From assembly GCA_946122785.1 (NCBI GenBank), contig CAMGYJ010000008.1, forward strand, positions 58,448,877 through 58,512,876: 64,000 nucleotides of DNA, given 5' to 3'. How positions within the stretch are numbered: position 1 is the stretch's first letter; each line of letters starts with the position of its first letter. The DNA is from Linum tenue. Taxonomy: Eukaryota > Streptophyta > Magnoliopsida > Malpighiales > Linaceae. The notes under the pieces are model-generated. The model saw only the letters and a list, made by a program, of their open reading frames with translations. It was not told where the DNA came from and made no database searches. The position numbers and the translations under genes were made by a program. Below, one piece after another: positions 1 to 11,216 of the stretch.

Positions 1-1172
1 AAGGTGATTTGTTCACCCCCAGCTCGCAACATCAATTTCCCATCATTCACATCAATGAGCGCCTTGGCGGTGGCGAGAAAAGGTCTACCCAATATTAATG
101 GCACATCCACATCCTCATTTATGTCCAAAATCACAAAATCAATAGGATATGAAAATGGCCCTACTGCGACTATCAAGTCCTCTGCAATGCCCCTAGGATG
201 CACAATGGATCTATCAGCAAGTTGAATTCTCATCCTAGTATCACTGGGTTCACCTAGGCCTAGCTTTTTAAACAGTTTATATGGCATGACATTTATTCTA
301 GTGCCTAAATCCGCCAAGGACTTCCTATATGCAAACTACCAATCATGCAAGGGATAGTAAAAATCCCTGGGTCTTTTCGCTTCTCTGGCAGTTTGTTCTG
401 CAGGATGGCAGAACACTCCTCGTTGAGCATCACCGTTGACAGCTCCCCAAGCTTCCTCATGTTGGTGAGGAGATCCTTCATGAACTTGGCATACTTGGGG
501 CATCTTCGATAATGCATCCACGAAGGGCATACTTATGTTTACCTGCTTCAGCATTGCCATGAATTTGGCAAACTCAGTCTCCAGTCGTTCTTTGTGCAAC
601 CGAGTAGGAAAGGGAGGCTGCGGTACATACTCCTTCACCATTGGTTGCGGTTTAGGAGCAGACACCTCAACCTCCTTCTCCATTTCCTCCTCATTAGCTG
701 GAAGTGCTAAAGCAGGGGTCTCTCTCTCCTATGCCCGCACAGGTGGATCAACAGTCATCTTGCCACTCCTGGTAGTAATGGCCTTGCAGTGCTCATTTGG
801 GTCCTGCGGATGAGGGATGGTCTGACCGGGTAGAGTACCAGGAGTCCTCTGAGCTACAGCCTGGGCAACACTCCCAAGCTGGGTCTGGATATCCCGCAGC
901 ACAGCCTGTGTGTTTCTCTAACCAGCTTCTAGCTCCAAGAATTTACTTGAAGCTTTCTCCATGAACTGCTCGACTTTATTGAACTTGTTTGCATTGGAGG
1001 TGGCCAGAGAACCCACCAGATCTCGCAATTCCGCCATCGGGTCACTCTGTACTGGGGCTGCAGGTGTTGCCCCTGTCTGATGAAATGGTCGCACCTGTGA
1101 TTAAGGTGGAACTGGCCCCTGTCTGGGCGGGTAGAGAGGCTGCTGCGGTTTCTGAAATTGCCCTTGTCTGGG
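1..1172 (-). pseudogene. Ty3/gypsy gag-pol linker and aspartic protease start
   Basis: Minus-strand frames hold the linker with FPTRLHKERLETEFAKFM (about 600), the YAKFMKDLLTNMRKLGE block (305-517), the EECSAILQNKLPEKRKDPG block, and then the protease end VDVPLILGRPFLATAKALID near 60-120. These are the standard steps before and inside the retropepsin domain of plant Athila-type elements. Frames switch between 336-683, 305-517 and 1-240, and stops are present in the linker near 920, so this part is also dead. Reverse transcriptase, RNase H and integrase must lie outside the window if they still exist. Confidence 0.7.
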
Positions 1173-2262
1173 CTAGTAAGGAGGCCTCTGGAAGCCTGGT
1201 GGTCCATGGGGGACTGGTGGTCTAGAATTTTCCCCAGCCCATGAGAAGTTGGGATGCTGGCGCCACCCCTCGTTGTAAGTGTTGCTGTAGGGGTCGAAGC
1301 GCCTGGCATTGGTGATGAATTCCACCTGCTCCTGGGGAGTAGACGACTCCATCATCGCCTGACATTCCTCCATGGTGTGGTGGGAGCTCTCACACCACTG
1401 GCAGTGCATCGCCTGCGGCTGTCCTGTACCTGCAATCATCCCAGAGCGATCGATGGCTGAAACCAGCTTCGATACCACCAGCACCAAATCAGATGACTGG
1501 GTGGCTACAGCATGCACACCGCGCCCTGGTGCTCACCTCGTTCTCCTCGCAGTCCCCCAATCATAGCCCTGCTCTGCCATCTCTTCAAAAAGTTGATTCA
1601 GCTGTGGCGGGGTCTTGGTAAGCATATTCCCGCCACAAACCGAGTTAATCAGCTGCTTATCTTCCGGGAAGAGGGCATGGTAGAAGGTGCCCACCTTGAA
1701 GGCGTCGATAAAACCATGGTTGGGACACTTGAGGAAGAGACTGGTGTATCTCTCCCAAGCATCCGGGATGGTCTCATCTTCATCCTGACCAAAGTGGGTA
1801 ATTTGCTTCTGCAGGTCCGCCGTCTTGGACGGGGGATGGTAGCGAGTGAGGAACTTGTCCGCCAAGTTGGAGATCATGGTGATCGATCCTGGAGGTCGAG
1901 TGTCTAGCCACTCCTTGGCCTGCCCCTCCTGAGTAAATGGGAAGTACCTCAGCTGTGATCAGGGGCACTCCCCCTCCTTGCCACGGAACACCACCGAACC
2001 GCACAGCATGGTGATGACAGAGGTGCTCACCTCAAATTTATTCGCTGGCACATGAGGGTTCTAAATGGGCGACCTCAAGTCCGCGGCTCTGGCGGTCCAG
2101 TAGTATCCCATGGTCTGCTCCTCAAGAATGACCGCATCATTGTAGTTGTGCTAGCGCTTCCTCCGCAGCCAGTCGCGCCTTTAGAGCCAGCTTGAAGTTC
2201 CTACAGGTCCGTTCAAGCTCCTTGTCTAATGGTAGTAGTTCTCCCGACTGGCTACGGGTCAT
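1173..2262 (-). pseudogene. Ty3/gypsy gag (Athila-like), frameshifted
   Basis: Structural capsid protein of a retrotransposon. A plausible start is the ATG at 2262 (MTRSQSGELLPLDKELERTC). The capsid core (Retrotrans_gag family) is clear at 1533-1877, with ISNLADKFLTRYHPPSKT, an FGQDEDETIPDAWERY stretch, and an FYHALFPEDKQLINS stretch. A later frame (1173-1517) carries CQWC...HTMEEC, a degenerate zinc-knuckle-like block typical of this branch, followed by a proline-rich tail. Moving from the first to the last block needs at least two frame changes, so no full gag protein can be made. Confidence 0.75.
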
Positions 2263-2379
2263 GCACTACCTGCACACAACCAGCAAAAGCAACCCGTGAA
2301 GGCACACAGGTGGAAGAGAGAAAATGCAGTAAAGAAAAAGCTAGAGTAACAAACTTTCACGTTTCCCCAAAAACTTGAA

Positions 2380-3743
2380 ACGCTAAAACACAACACCAAA
2401 CTGCGACCAAGTGTAATCGCAGTCCGGGAATGCAGTAAAGTGGAAAGTTCTAATTATCAACTTGGGGTCTAGATCTACTGCCTACTCCTTGATTATCTAT
2501 TATCTAGCAAACTAAGTCGAGTGATTGTTGTTTTAACTAAAAGCAGTAAGAAAACAGGAATTGGTTCGGTTTTCTGAAGCAAAGGAAGAGTCACTCGGGA
2601 ATGAGTCCCCCTAGATCCTTAGTTAGGTTCTAGTTGTAATTACTTTTGGTTGCTTTACTGCTGATTATACTGCGGAAGATCCGACAGTAGCTTGGAATCT
2701 CTTAAGCTGACCAAGCCCTCTCAGTCCAACTACCCGGTAGACGACTAGTCTTCACCGGGATAGAAAGCTGAGGCTATGAACACAGAACTCCACTACTGGA
2801 ATAAGATTCTAGTACAAAGCAGTGAATCGACTAACTCTCGTATAATCGATTCACTACTACCAATTGAAGAAGCTCTAACAACCTAATCAGATTCTATCTA
2901 TCTCAGGTTGCAGCAGGAATCAATAAAAGGTGATCATACTTCAATTGACTCATTCAAAACACTTCAATCGATTATAATCAAGCAATATCACAATCCAAAC
3001 GTAATTACAATCAAGATTCCTAACACATGGAACTAGGGTTCTTCATACCCAAGTGAGAGAGAGTTCTACTTCATAGAGAGAGAGAGAGGAAAACGGAATA
3101 CAAAGCAGTCATACTCATAACAATGGGAAGAATCTGCTATGGGATGATGATTTTCACTCCTATGATGGTGTCGACGCTCGATTTGATGAAACCTAGCTCC
3201 AAGATTGCTTTTAGGAGGTGTTCTTTGCAATTTCTCTCTCTAGGGCTCTATTTTTGCTCTAAAAAGTCGATTCCTTTCCTTTGGCTCGAATCTGCCTCAA
3301 AAACCCAATTCTGGGCGAATTACGGGCTGAATTACTGTCGTAATCATGGTCTGCCCGTAAAACGCCCAAAATGCGCGTTTTACTTTGCTCTGAGGAAAGG
3401 AATTACGACCGTAATTTCCAAATTACTGCCAGTAATTATGGAATTACGATCGTGGTTACTGTGAATCTTGCCCGTAATTTTCTCTGCGACAGGAATTCTG
3501 GGAATTAGGCTCGGCATTGAATTTACGGGCAAGACAGAAGCAATTACGACCGTAATTGGTCAGGATCTGCCCGTAATTCTCATCTTGAACCGCCAAATGA
3601 CCTTCAAATGACCCGAAACTTGCGCCCATACACCTCTTTACTTGCTAGGACCTGAAATACGACAAAACAACACAACCTATCGTAAAATAGGCCAAGGAAC
3701 AACAATTTCGAGCTAAAATGGTCAGGGAACAAGAGTGAAAACA
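2380..3743 (-). repeat. Probable 5' LTR of the Athila-like element
   Basis: This lies where the 5' LTR is expected, upstream of gag on the minus strand. The minus-strand start at 3743 begins TGTTTTCACTC, a normal TG start. The inner boundary near 2380 is approximate because the primer site has decayed. Inside are repeated words of the type AATTACGACCGTAATT (3401-3416 and 3542-3557). The partner LTR lies outside the window, so this is inferred from position and layout, not from a matched pair. Confidence 0.4.
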
Positions 3744-6260
3744 TGTGCAACTACGACGCTATCAACGGGCCGTAACACGGCCGTGTTCCTAGAACGTATT
3801 TAGTTAAACGAGGTGTTCGATGAAACTAGAAATAAAGGGTAATACGTTGGAACACGGGTTGAACACAACTGTGTTGGCTAGACATGTTCGCCGAAGCGAG
3901 TCGTTTTGACGAAGCTAGAAATGAAGTGCAGGCTTGGACACGGATGAGGAACACGACCGTGTGGCGGGACCGTGTCCCATTTATTGCTCATTTTAAATAA
4001 CGTGTTTACTCAAGCGAGCCATTTAAAAGAGTTTCAGAAACCCAAACTAACACGGCTGGACACACACCCGTGTTCGGAGGTCGTGTCACGTGAAACATCG
4101 TTGTACGCTAAAGGACGAATTGAACGACGAAACATTTGGAGACAACACAGGTTGGAACCCGGTCGGGTCTCGTTCCCGTGTTGTACCTAATATAAGAAAT
4201 TGTCAAAATAGTCTGATGACTCATTTCATCAAAATTTCGTCCCAATCAATTTGGAAGGGTAGAGGACGAAGGAGAGGAGCCCAGGGGAGATCCTTTAACG
4301 GTCGGAACATGAACTTTGCAATGAAGAATACAATGAGATAGTTGAAAAGAGGGGGAAGGTTAGTGGCTCGAGGTCGTGAGAGAGAGCCAGGGAGCTCCAC
4401 GCCGGCAGCTAGGGCTGGAGCTAATGTCGACATCGTCACCGTTCAGGTGGGAGGACGCACAATAGTTAGGCCACGGGGATACTCTCCGAAACGGCGGGGA
4501 GTAAGTGTGGTTTGGAGTTGGGCTCCGATGTGTGGGCCGAGGAGGAACGATGAAGCTCGCGGTGACGGACCTTTGACAAGGTCGATCAATGGGCTGTTGT
4601 TGATCGAAGAGAAGGAGGGAGGAGCTGGCAATGACGATCGGGAATCAGAAGACCGTGATGGACGACGACAATCAGGCGTGGTGGTCTACAACAGATTCGA
4701 GGTACGATTTTTCCTTGCGTTATGTTGGAGTGGGATGGCTTGTTTTCATAAATTCGATGATTAGTCAGGGGTGGTTGGGTCCTTTTGGATACTTGATCGG
4801 TTTTGGTAAGATTTGGGAAGTTTAGATGCCGACAAGTAGTTTACCATGTCGGGTGTGAGTTCATAATTAGAAAAGATTTGTGTATTGAATTTAAAATAAG
4901 CCAAGTGAATTAAAATGTCAAGTTTGATAGTGAGAAGGGGTCGTTGGACAGAATTGTATATTGGTGAAAGTTTGGTGCCGAATGATTAAGGCTAAGGAAA
5001 TTTGGGTACCATTTGGTAATTTGCCATTTAGGGGAAAACATGTAATTTTCCATAATTTCGTGGGGAATCCTAGGAAAGGATAAATTGAGAAACTTGGTAT
5101 CGGAGATAACTAAATTGGAAGTCGTTTGGTTAACTAGGCTGGTAGGAAGGAGGATTAAGTTTTTGCCTAAAATACTTAATACGGAATGGTGCAAAATGAG
5201 GAGAAACATAAGGAGATTGACCATACTATTCTGGACTTTGGAGTGGACCAACCGACTGTAATGAAGGAACGCCTTTTCGAGGTGAGTGTAAAGGGGGTTA
5301 AAATCTCCATCGAGGTCTTTTAGTTTATACTTTTACTTATAGTAGTTTCGTTAATTTTTGAGTTGTGCGTGATTATGTGTGTGAGGTATCCCACCACCTA
5401 ATTAAGGTGGAGGCACGCGTTGTGCTATATTTTTTAATGTATGCTTGTAATAAGATGAACCCCGGGTGGTTGGGCCACTAGTGGACGCGGTAGATGGTCG
5501 AATCACTTCTGGACGACGATACGTAACGCAGTAGTAGACCGGTCATGGACTAGACGGTGATACGCAACGCAATACCATTGCCTTGAGGATAGGGACACCG
5601 GACGTCGATACATAACGCGGTGAACCCTAGTAATGAGTATATAAATTAAGATAGAAGTAGAGAACTTATATAAGTTATTAAGGATTAAAGCATTAAGGAT
5701 GAATGCGTGAACGACTTCCATATAATAGGAAGTAATTTCTAATAATGTGTTGGTAAGTTTTGCTTAGGCCTTACCTTAGGAAGTTACTACGAGACTAACC
5801 ATTTCTCACTCAACAGGTGGAGGAAGGCTTAGCCGTGGTGTATCCCAAGAAGAAGCAAGGCGAGGCGAGTAGCCGTACCAGCATTGATGAGAAGTCAAGG
5901 AGCTCACGAGGAGTCAGAGCTAGAATAGGTTAATTACTTTGTTGCATGGTTAGGAGTATAAACCAGAGATTCTGGGTTAAGTTGTTTTAAGTATTTGGAT
6001 TGTGATTGCCCAAGTGTTAGGGATTTTTGTTGTAAATTCCTGAACAGTGTCATTTGACGGTTATTGAGTAAACCATTAAATTTGGTTTGGGTTTCTCCGG
6101 ATTAGTCAGTTTTTGGTTTAAATTATGGTTTGGTTTTTTATAAAGGTCGGGTTGTTTCAAAATTCATAGGCTTATAGGAATTATAAAACAGTCGGTTAGA
6201 GGCGGGCCCATCGGAGGAAGATTTGGAGGGAGAGTGTGGGTAGTGTGAGAGATAGGTACA
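3744..6260. other. Unassigned repeat-like stretch, possible eroded LTR of a second element
   Basis: No gene recognised. The first 450 bp is dense in variants of ACACGGCCGTGT (3774-3787, 3951-3962 and around 4050-4085), a word style seen in long LTRs of plant Ty3/gypsy elements. Around 5510-5610 a GATACGTAACGC word recurs three times with small changes. The 141-codon open frame at 4342-4764 resembles no family I know and has no supporting context. I see no paired LTR, PBS or TSD. Confidence 0.3.
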
Positions 6261-7358
6261 TTGATGACACTTGAAATGTTATATTTTTTCCTAACCTCTT
6301 ATTAGCTAAATCTTTTATCGTGTGTTGTATCTTTAGTTATTTTTACGAGGAGTTAGATAATAATTTTTCTCAATGTGTGCGCATAATAATCATCGTGTTT
6401 CACAACAAAGAAATTTGGTAACCTTTTTCCGTATTCCACCTGCAAATTCTCTTTTCCTTTTTAGCCTTTTTTCTTTGGCAAACACAAAATTCATTTCACA
6501 ACCATCCAAATTTCAATTTTCTCAAGTCACTATCATTCCTCGATTCATTCGGGATTATTGTCTGAGTTGGGTTGTCACAGTCTATCCTCTACAAACAATT
6601 CTAAATAATAAAGCTTCATTCTTGGATAAAAATTCATCAAACTGTATGTTGACCACCAACTAAGTCATGTAAGGTGTTTTTTAGAATTCTATGTGAGAAC
6701 TCAATTGTGTGATGCAACGAGGATGCTCGTACGTTTGTAGTTCTAATGATGATGGGTAGTATATATAGAAAGAGGAACATTACATTTGTTACCACTACCT
6801 TTTTGGATTATTCATTATTGAACTAATATTGGATGATAATGGGAAGTGGAGGTAGAGTGCCCACATAGCTGACATTTTGTGATGATACTATTCATAATAG
6901 GTTAATCGTGATGTAGTACTATAGTTGTATAGGTTGGTTGTGTATGACTACAAACCAAATGTTAATTTACCAAACATGTGAATAGTTCGCTCTTTGACCT
7001 CCTTCAACTATATGTTAGTATTGTGTCGTTGTTATGTCAAAAAAGAAAAGTACATCCCGAAGATAGAATACTTCTATTACGAAAGTTGCACCTCATAGCA
7101 ATAAAGAAAAAGTCAAGCTTCCGACCACTCTACATTTGTTTTAGTTCCTTATGGTTTGATTAGTGTTAGATAAGGAAGTCGTAAAGCATTTTCATGAGTT
7201 CATAAGGATCTATAATGGTATTTTCGCCTTTAGTTCTATGGATGACAATAATGGTGTCTTCGTAAAGCATTTTCATGAGTTCATAAAGATCTATAATGGT
7301 ATCGCCGCTATTAATTTTATGGGGGACAAATATACGATCGCTTGGACAGTCTGCTACC
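6261..7358. other. Intergenic, no gene seen
   Basis: AT-rich sequence without a convincing coding frame or RNA gene. The only structure I see is a 42-bp direct repeat near the right edge, listed separately. Confidence 0.4.
7180..7302. repeat. Direct repeat, two 42-bp copies 81 bp apart
   Basis: Positions 7180-7221 and 7261-7302 share CGTAAAGCATTTTCATGAGT and the following bases, with one difference (GGATC versus AGATC). The offset of 81 bp is a multiple of three and both copies fall in the same short open frame (7163-7375). It lies just left of the Mutator-like insertion. Confidence 0.7.
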
Positions 7359-7368
7359 ACCAGAATGT

Positions 7369-7640
7369 GGGTTAAATGCATCACTTGCCACTTAAGTATG
7401 GTGTATGTTGCGCACTAACCACTTAGTTTGTTTTTGTTGCAACTAAACCACAGAAGTCAAATTACGGTGGCAAATAAACCATAGAAATAGAATTTTGGTT
7501 GCACCGTTGCAATTTCCGTCCACAAACTTAACAGAGTGTACCAAACAAGAATTAATGTGCTATCATTTTGGAGAAAATAAAACTCATATGATTGTTTTGC
7601 ATAAATAACAAACTTATATGACCATTTTGAATAATTATCA
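7369..7640 (+). repeat. Left TIR of the Mutator-like element
   Basis: Inverted copy of 11546-11812. Shared blocks include GTGTATGTTGCGCACTAACC, TTGCAATTTCCGTCCACAAA and, at the inner end, TATGACCATTTT. Confidence 0.85.
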
Positions 7641-7900
7641 TTTCTCCCCTTTCCTTGTTTCTCCTTCCTTCATAACTTGATCACCGCCCTCTCCCCTTCA
7701 TAAGCTGCATCTTCCCAGTTCCCCTTCCACTAAGCTCGTATCCGAGTTTAAAATCCTGAAATCGCAATCTCAACTTCAATCCATATTTCCCACCATTGTT
7801 TTTCAAATTTTCAACCCTGGTTTGCATTCTGCTCGCTTTTATGTTTCATGTTGGATGCGGATGTCTGGCCTCCCACCACTATGGTTCTCGAGATTCTAGT

Positions 7901-8245
7901 TGTTAGAAACAAAGTTTCTAACAGGTTTGATAATTGGTGATTTAGGGATTTGAATAATAGAATTAGGGATTAAGAAGTAGAATTTGGGGAAGAATAGAAC
8001 AGAATCGGCCTAGGCCTTTAGAGGGATTGAGATCGAGAATTGAGAAGATAGGGATATTAGGGTTTAGGAGATTCTTTGATAATTCTTTATTTTCTGCCTA
8101 TGACGTAAACACAAATTACATATATATAGGGAAAGACTGGAATAAACCTGATAAATAACCTAATACGACTTGAATACTACTAACCCTAATAATGATTATC
8201 CTAACGTAGTAATAATAATAAACACGAAAAAACGTGTTTCTAACA
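7901..8245 (-). repeat. 3' LTR of the nested non-autonomous element
   Basis: 345 bp, direct copy of 10589-10934. It starts TGTTAGAAAC and ends TTTCTAACA; these ends are inverted copies of each other. A TATATATAGG TATA-like word is at 8121-8130 (read from the other strand). Confidence 0.9.
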
Positions 8246-9245
8246 TCCCTTCCCCCTTGAGACCAACCTTGCCCTCAAGGTTGATTGATTTGACCCACTT
8301 TTCCACCTCTCTTGTGCGATCAGTGCGTTGACTGCTTCGTATCTTGCGCTTCCTCTTTTTCCAATTGCGTTGAAGCGACAACTTCAATTCTTTGTTCCAA
8401 CTAGCACATAGTCCCATTAAGTACTCCCACCCTCCCATCTTCTGAAAATGAGTACTGTTTATGTCACCCACAACCTGTAGCTCTTCAATCTTACTTCCCT
8501 GCAACCCTTCACATTCCAAGGACAATTCCTTGGATTCTTCCAGCAAGGCTCCCATAGAAGTTTCCTTCCCCACTATCTTCATTTCAAGCTTCGAATCAAC
8601 CACTTCCGTCACGGCTACCCCAAATATTTCACCAATTAAACCAGTCATTATTACCCGAATATTAGGCCTTGTAGCAAGGCTAAGCTCCCTGGCATTTCTT
8701 TCCCATCTCCTCACTCTTGACCAAGCCATGCATCCACCAGCATAAGCAGACACCTCATGTTTATCGATCATTAGTTGTGGGGTGGAAATGGAGCGCTCCA
8801 CAAAGGTTTCCACAACGACGAATGGGGCGGCAGCTACTTGTGCAACAACTACAATGACGGAGACATCCCACGGCGAGCGTGACTCTGCCTCAGCATCTTG
8901 AAACTCGATAAAGCTCGACTTCGTAGTGGCCACATGAGTGGCAGAAATCTTGTTCTCTTCAGCTACAGCATGCGATGGTGTTGCTATGACAGAGACGAGT
9001 GTTGGTGTTGACAATGACCATAACTGATCCGGAATTTTGGCGTTCACATCCGTCCCTCCAGATATCCTAACTCCATCACTGTGCCCTTCCAACGCCATTC
9101 CACTAGGGACCAACCATAATGATTTCGATGTAGTAGCCAATGACCAACTGTCCTGACCATGAACGCCATCCCCACTAACCATGGGATGCTTGGCTGCAGC
9201 TCGATCTTTTTCTTCCTGGACCTCCTGCTCGCAACGCGGCCACAC
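8196..9245 (-). pseudogene. Retrotransposon-internal open frame ending in a gypsy-type NLEGKV peptide
   Basis: A 349-codon frame on the minus strand, shifted relative to the preceding FTSHI1-bearing frame and reading into the 3' LTR. Most of it matches nothing I know. Its last internal residues, KWVKSINLEGKVGLKGEGML, look like the NLEDKV-xx-GEG tail that many plant Ty3/gypsy polyproteins carry just before the polypurine tract. That suggests the element began as an internally deleted gypsy element whose pol was replaced by foreign sequence. It uses no independent start that I can defend. Confidence 0.4.
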
Positions 9246-10510
9246 GTTACTTTCCTCTCTTGAATGGCAGCTTGACAGAGGTGGCCACGAGAGTGCTCAA
9301 AGATCTCTTGAGGCCTATTTGTCAAGACATCAACTTCCTCAATAAATAGAACTAAGGGTTCATCTACCATGGTTTTCTCGAAAAGGTCTCTGATATGAGC
9401 AAACCCATTACCAACTAAGGGTTTAGCAATTTCACATCCCTCCATTTTGTCAAACATAACACCTGCTATAGTCTTGCAAGCTAGAGTCTTCCCACATCCT
9501 GGAAGTCCCTTCCAGAGCATCCCATGTGGAGACTTGATGCTTATTTTATTGTCAAGCTCATCAGCTACGCCCTTCATCCTTGCAACGTCAACAGTGACTC
9601 CCTTGGAATTATCAACACCAGCTTCAGCTCTAGGGATGGGAAAGTCAATTCCCGGCCACAAATCCTCAACTTCAGTGCGGCCGGACAGTTCTCCTAGTGA
9701 CGGCGGCGGCCACGGGGGCATTGTGGTGATTGACCACACCCTCCAGATGCCTAACGGCACGACCGCAACTCGCTTTTCTTCTTTCTCCGATGGCTGATTC
9801 GGCTTGCCTTCTTTCGGTGGGTGTGGTTGTTTGCTAGGGATGAAGTGGAAGAACGAGCCGCTCGGAGAGGATGGGAAGGACGTTACCTTCTCTTCGGCTG
9901 TAACAAATTGGGCAGCCGGATGGGGAAGAACTGGCAGCATCACGATCGTCGTGGTGATCATCTGGTTGTCTACTCCGATCATCTCGCTCACCTACCCCTT
10001 CTGGTCAGTCTCCTGAGCGGGGTCCTCACGGTTCGGCGGCGGTGGCTGCTTTCCCGCTGCGCCGTCATCCGCGACATCTCCTTTCTCCCTTGCGACGGAC
10101 AGCAAAGACGGGGATTTGACCGCCCTTGTAGCGTCGGGTCTTGCTCCTGAGTTTTCTTCCTTGTTCAACGTCGGCTGCCTGGACGTCTTGGGTGGCTGTT
10201 CAGAAGTCGCAAGCAGTTTAGAGGGTGAACCCGCAGCGGACAGCAGAGAACCTGTCGGCGTCTGCTCCCCGCCCGCGCGACTTCCTTAAGCGTCATCGTC
10301 CGTGGCACTATTCACAGCTGGCTGCCCGCCGGTCTCGTCGGAATCGCCAGCCTTTATGGTTGGCGGCTGCCTCTCCGTCGCGTCATCACCTCCACCCTTC
10401 GCGTCTGCCGTCCCGTGACGCAACGTGTACGATTTCCAGAACTCCACAATCTGCCATAGCCTTTCCTGATTTTGAGCCCACGTCAACTCTGGTATTTCGG
10501 TTGAACTCAT
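9044..10510 (-). pseudogene. Retrotransposon open frame fused to a captured FTSHI1 (AAA domain) fragment
   Basis: From ATG at 10510 one frame runs to 9044, interrupted only by in-frame stops at 10286-10288 and 9992-9994. The first part (MSSTEIPELTWAQNQERL) is an unassigned leader. From about 9610 to 9255 it turns into an AAA-ATPase segment resembling FTSHI1, the inactive FtsH-like protein of the chloroplast envelope. Visible matches are IKSPHG, a Walker A GLPGCGKT (9485-9508; FTSHI1 has GPPGCGKT), the IRDLF block, a Walker-B-like LVLFIEEVD with Asp changed to Glu, then RPQEIF and QERKVT, which resemble RRQGIF and QERETT of FTSHI1. The sequence linking the AAA start to Walker A is shortened. 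No intron is visible, which suggests capture from spliced RNA. It cannot be a working ATPase. Confidence 0.72.
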
Positions 10511-10588
10511 CTGTATTTGATTGGTAGGAAGCTGTCCCTGAGAGAGTTATGATGAACTCGCCTTTCGGAACCAGGCTCTGATACCAGA

Positions 10589-10934
10589 TGTTAGAAACAA
10601 AGTTTCTAACATGTTTGATAATTGGGGATTTAGGGATTTGAAGAATAGAATTAGGGATTAAGAAGTAGAATTTGGGGAAGAATAGAACAGAATCGGCCTA
10701 GGCCTTTAGAGGGATTGAGATCGAGAATTGAGAAGATAGGGAGATTAGGGTTTAGGAGATTCTTTGATAATTCTTTCTTTTCTACCTATGACCTAAACAC
10801 AAATTACATATATATAGGGAAAGACTGGAATAAACCTGATAAATAACCTAATACGACTTGAATACTACTAACCCTAATAATGATTATCCTAATCATAGTA
10901 ATAATAATAAACACGAAAAAACGTGTTTCTAACA
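10589..10934 (-). repeat. 5' LTR of the nested non-autonomous element
   Basis: 346 bp. Differs from the other LTR by about nine substitutions and one small indel (CCTAACGTAG versus CCTAATCATAG). Followed on the minus strand by the primer site after two bases. Confidence 0.9.
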
Positions 10935-11176
10935 CTAGTTACCGCTCGAATCCATGGGACCAGAAACAAATTCCTTTGTTTCCCTCTCTATGATATCTTC
11001 TTCCTCTTAATATGTGGTGACTGGTGAAGGAGAGATTGGGGTTTGCACAGCTGTGGAGTCTTCGAATAACCACCAAATCAATAGATTTGATTATACTCCT
11101 CAAAACATTTGGGCATCAGTTTTAGGTGAAATTAACATTTGAGCTTAAATTGTAAGCAGAGCAGAGATAAGAAATT

Positions 11177-11216
11177 GAAGAAGAAGAAGAAGAAGAAGAA
11201 GAAGAAGAAGAAGAAA
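11177..11216. repeat. (AAG)n microsatellite
   Basis: About 13 uninterrupted GAA/AAG units inside the right half of the Mutator-like element. Confidence 0.9.

Larger units (their letters stand above)
1..3743 (-). mobile_element. Athila-like Ty3/gypsy retrotransposon, 5' part, decayed
   Basis: On the minus strand this reads LTR-like sequence (about 3743 to 2380), leader, gag from about 2262 downwards, a linker, then the start of an aspartic protease running off the left edge. The gag core, the spacer with TIPHP and CKAIT-TRSGK blocks, and the protease block LILGRPFLATAKALIDV match the Athila/CRP branch of Ty3/gypsy. The reading frame is broken several times. The usual tRNA-complementary primer site is not recognisable; near 2361-2376 only a shortened CCCCAAAAAC-type remnant is seen. 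The element continues beyond the window, so its TSD cannot be checked. Confidence 0.75.
7901..10934 (-). mobile_element. Non-autonomous LTR retrotransposon with captured host sequence
   Basis: Complete minus-strand element of 3034 bp nested in the Mutator-like element. The LTRs (7901-8245 and 10589-10934) are about 97% alike, differing at roughly ten positions. A 5-bp TSD CTAGT flanks it (7896-7900 and 10935-10939). Next to the 5' LTR is the primer site TGGTATCAGAGC (10575-10586, minus strand), complementary to initiator methionine tRNA. Next to the 3' LTR is the purine tract AAGGGGGAAGGGA (8246-8258, minus). The 2.3-kb interior lacks protease, reverse transcriptase and integrase; it holds a broken open frame with a copied FTSHI1 segment. 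Mobilisation would need enzymes supplied by another element. Confidence 0.9.

Noticed and set aside
4342..4764. 141-codon open frame as a protein-coding gene
   Set aside because: No domain, no conserved block, overlapping frames on the other strand, and a repeat-rich neighbourhood. Length alone is weak evidence in this GC-richer patch.
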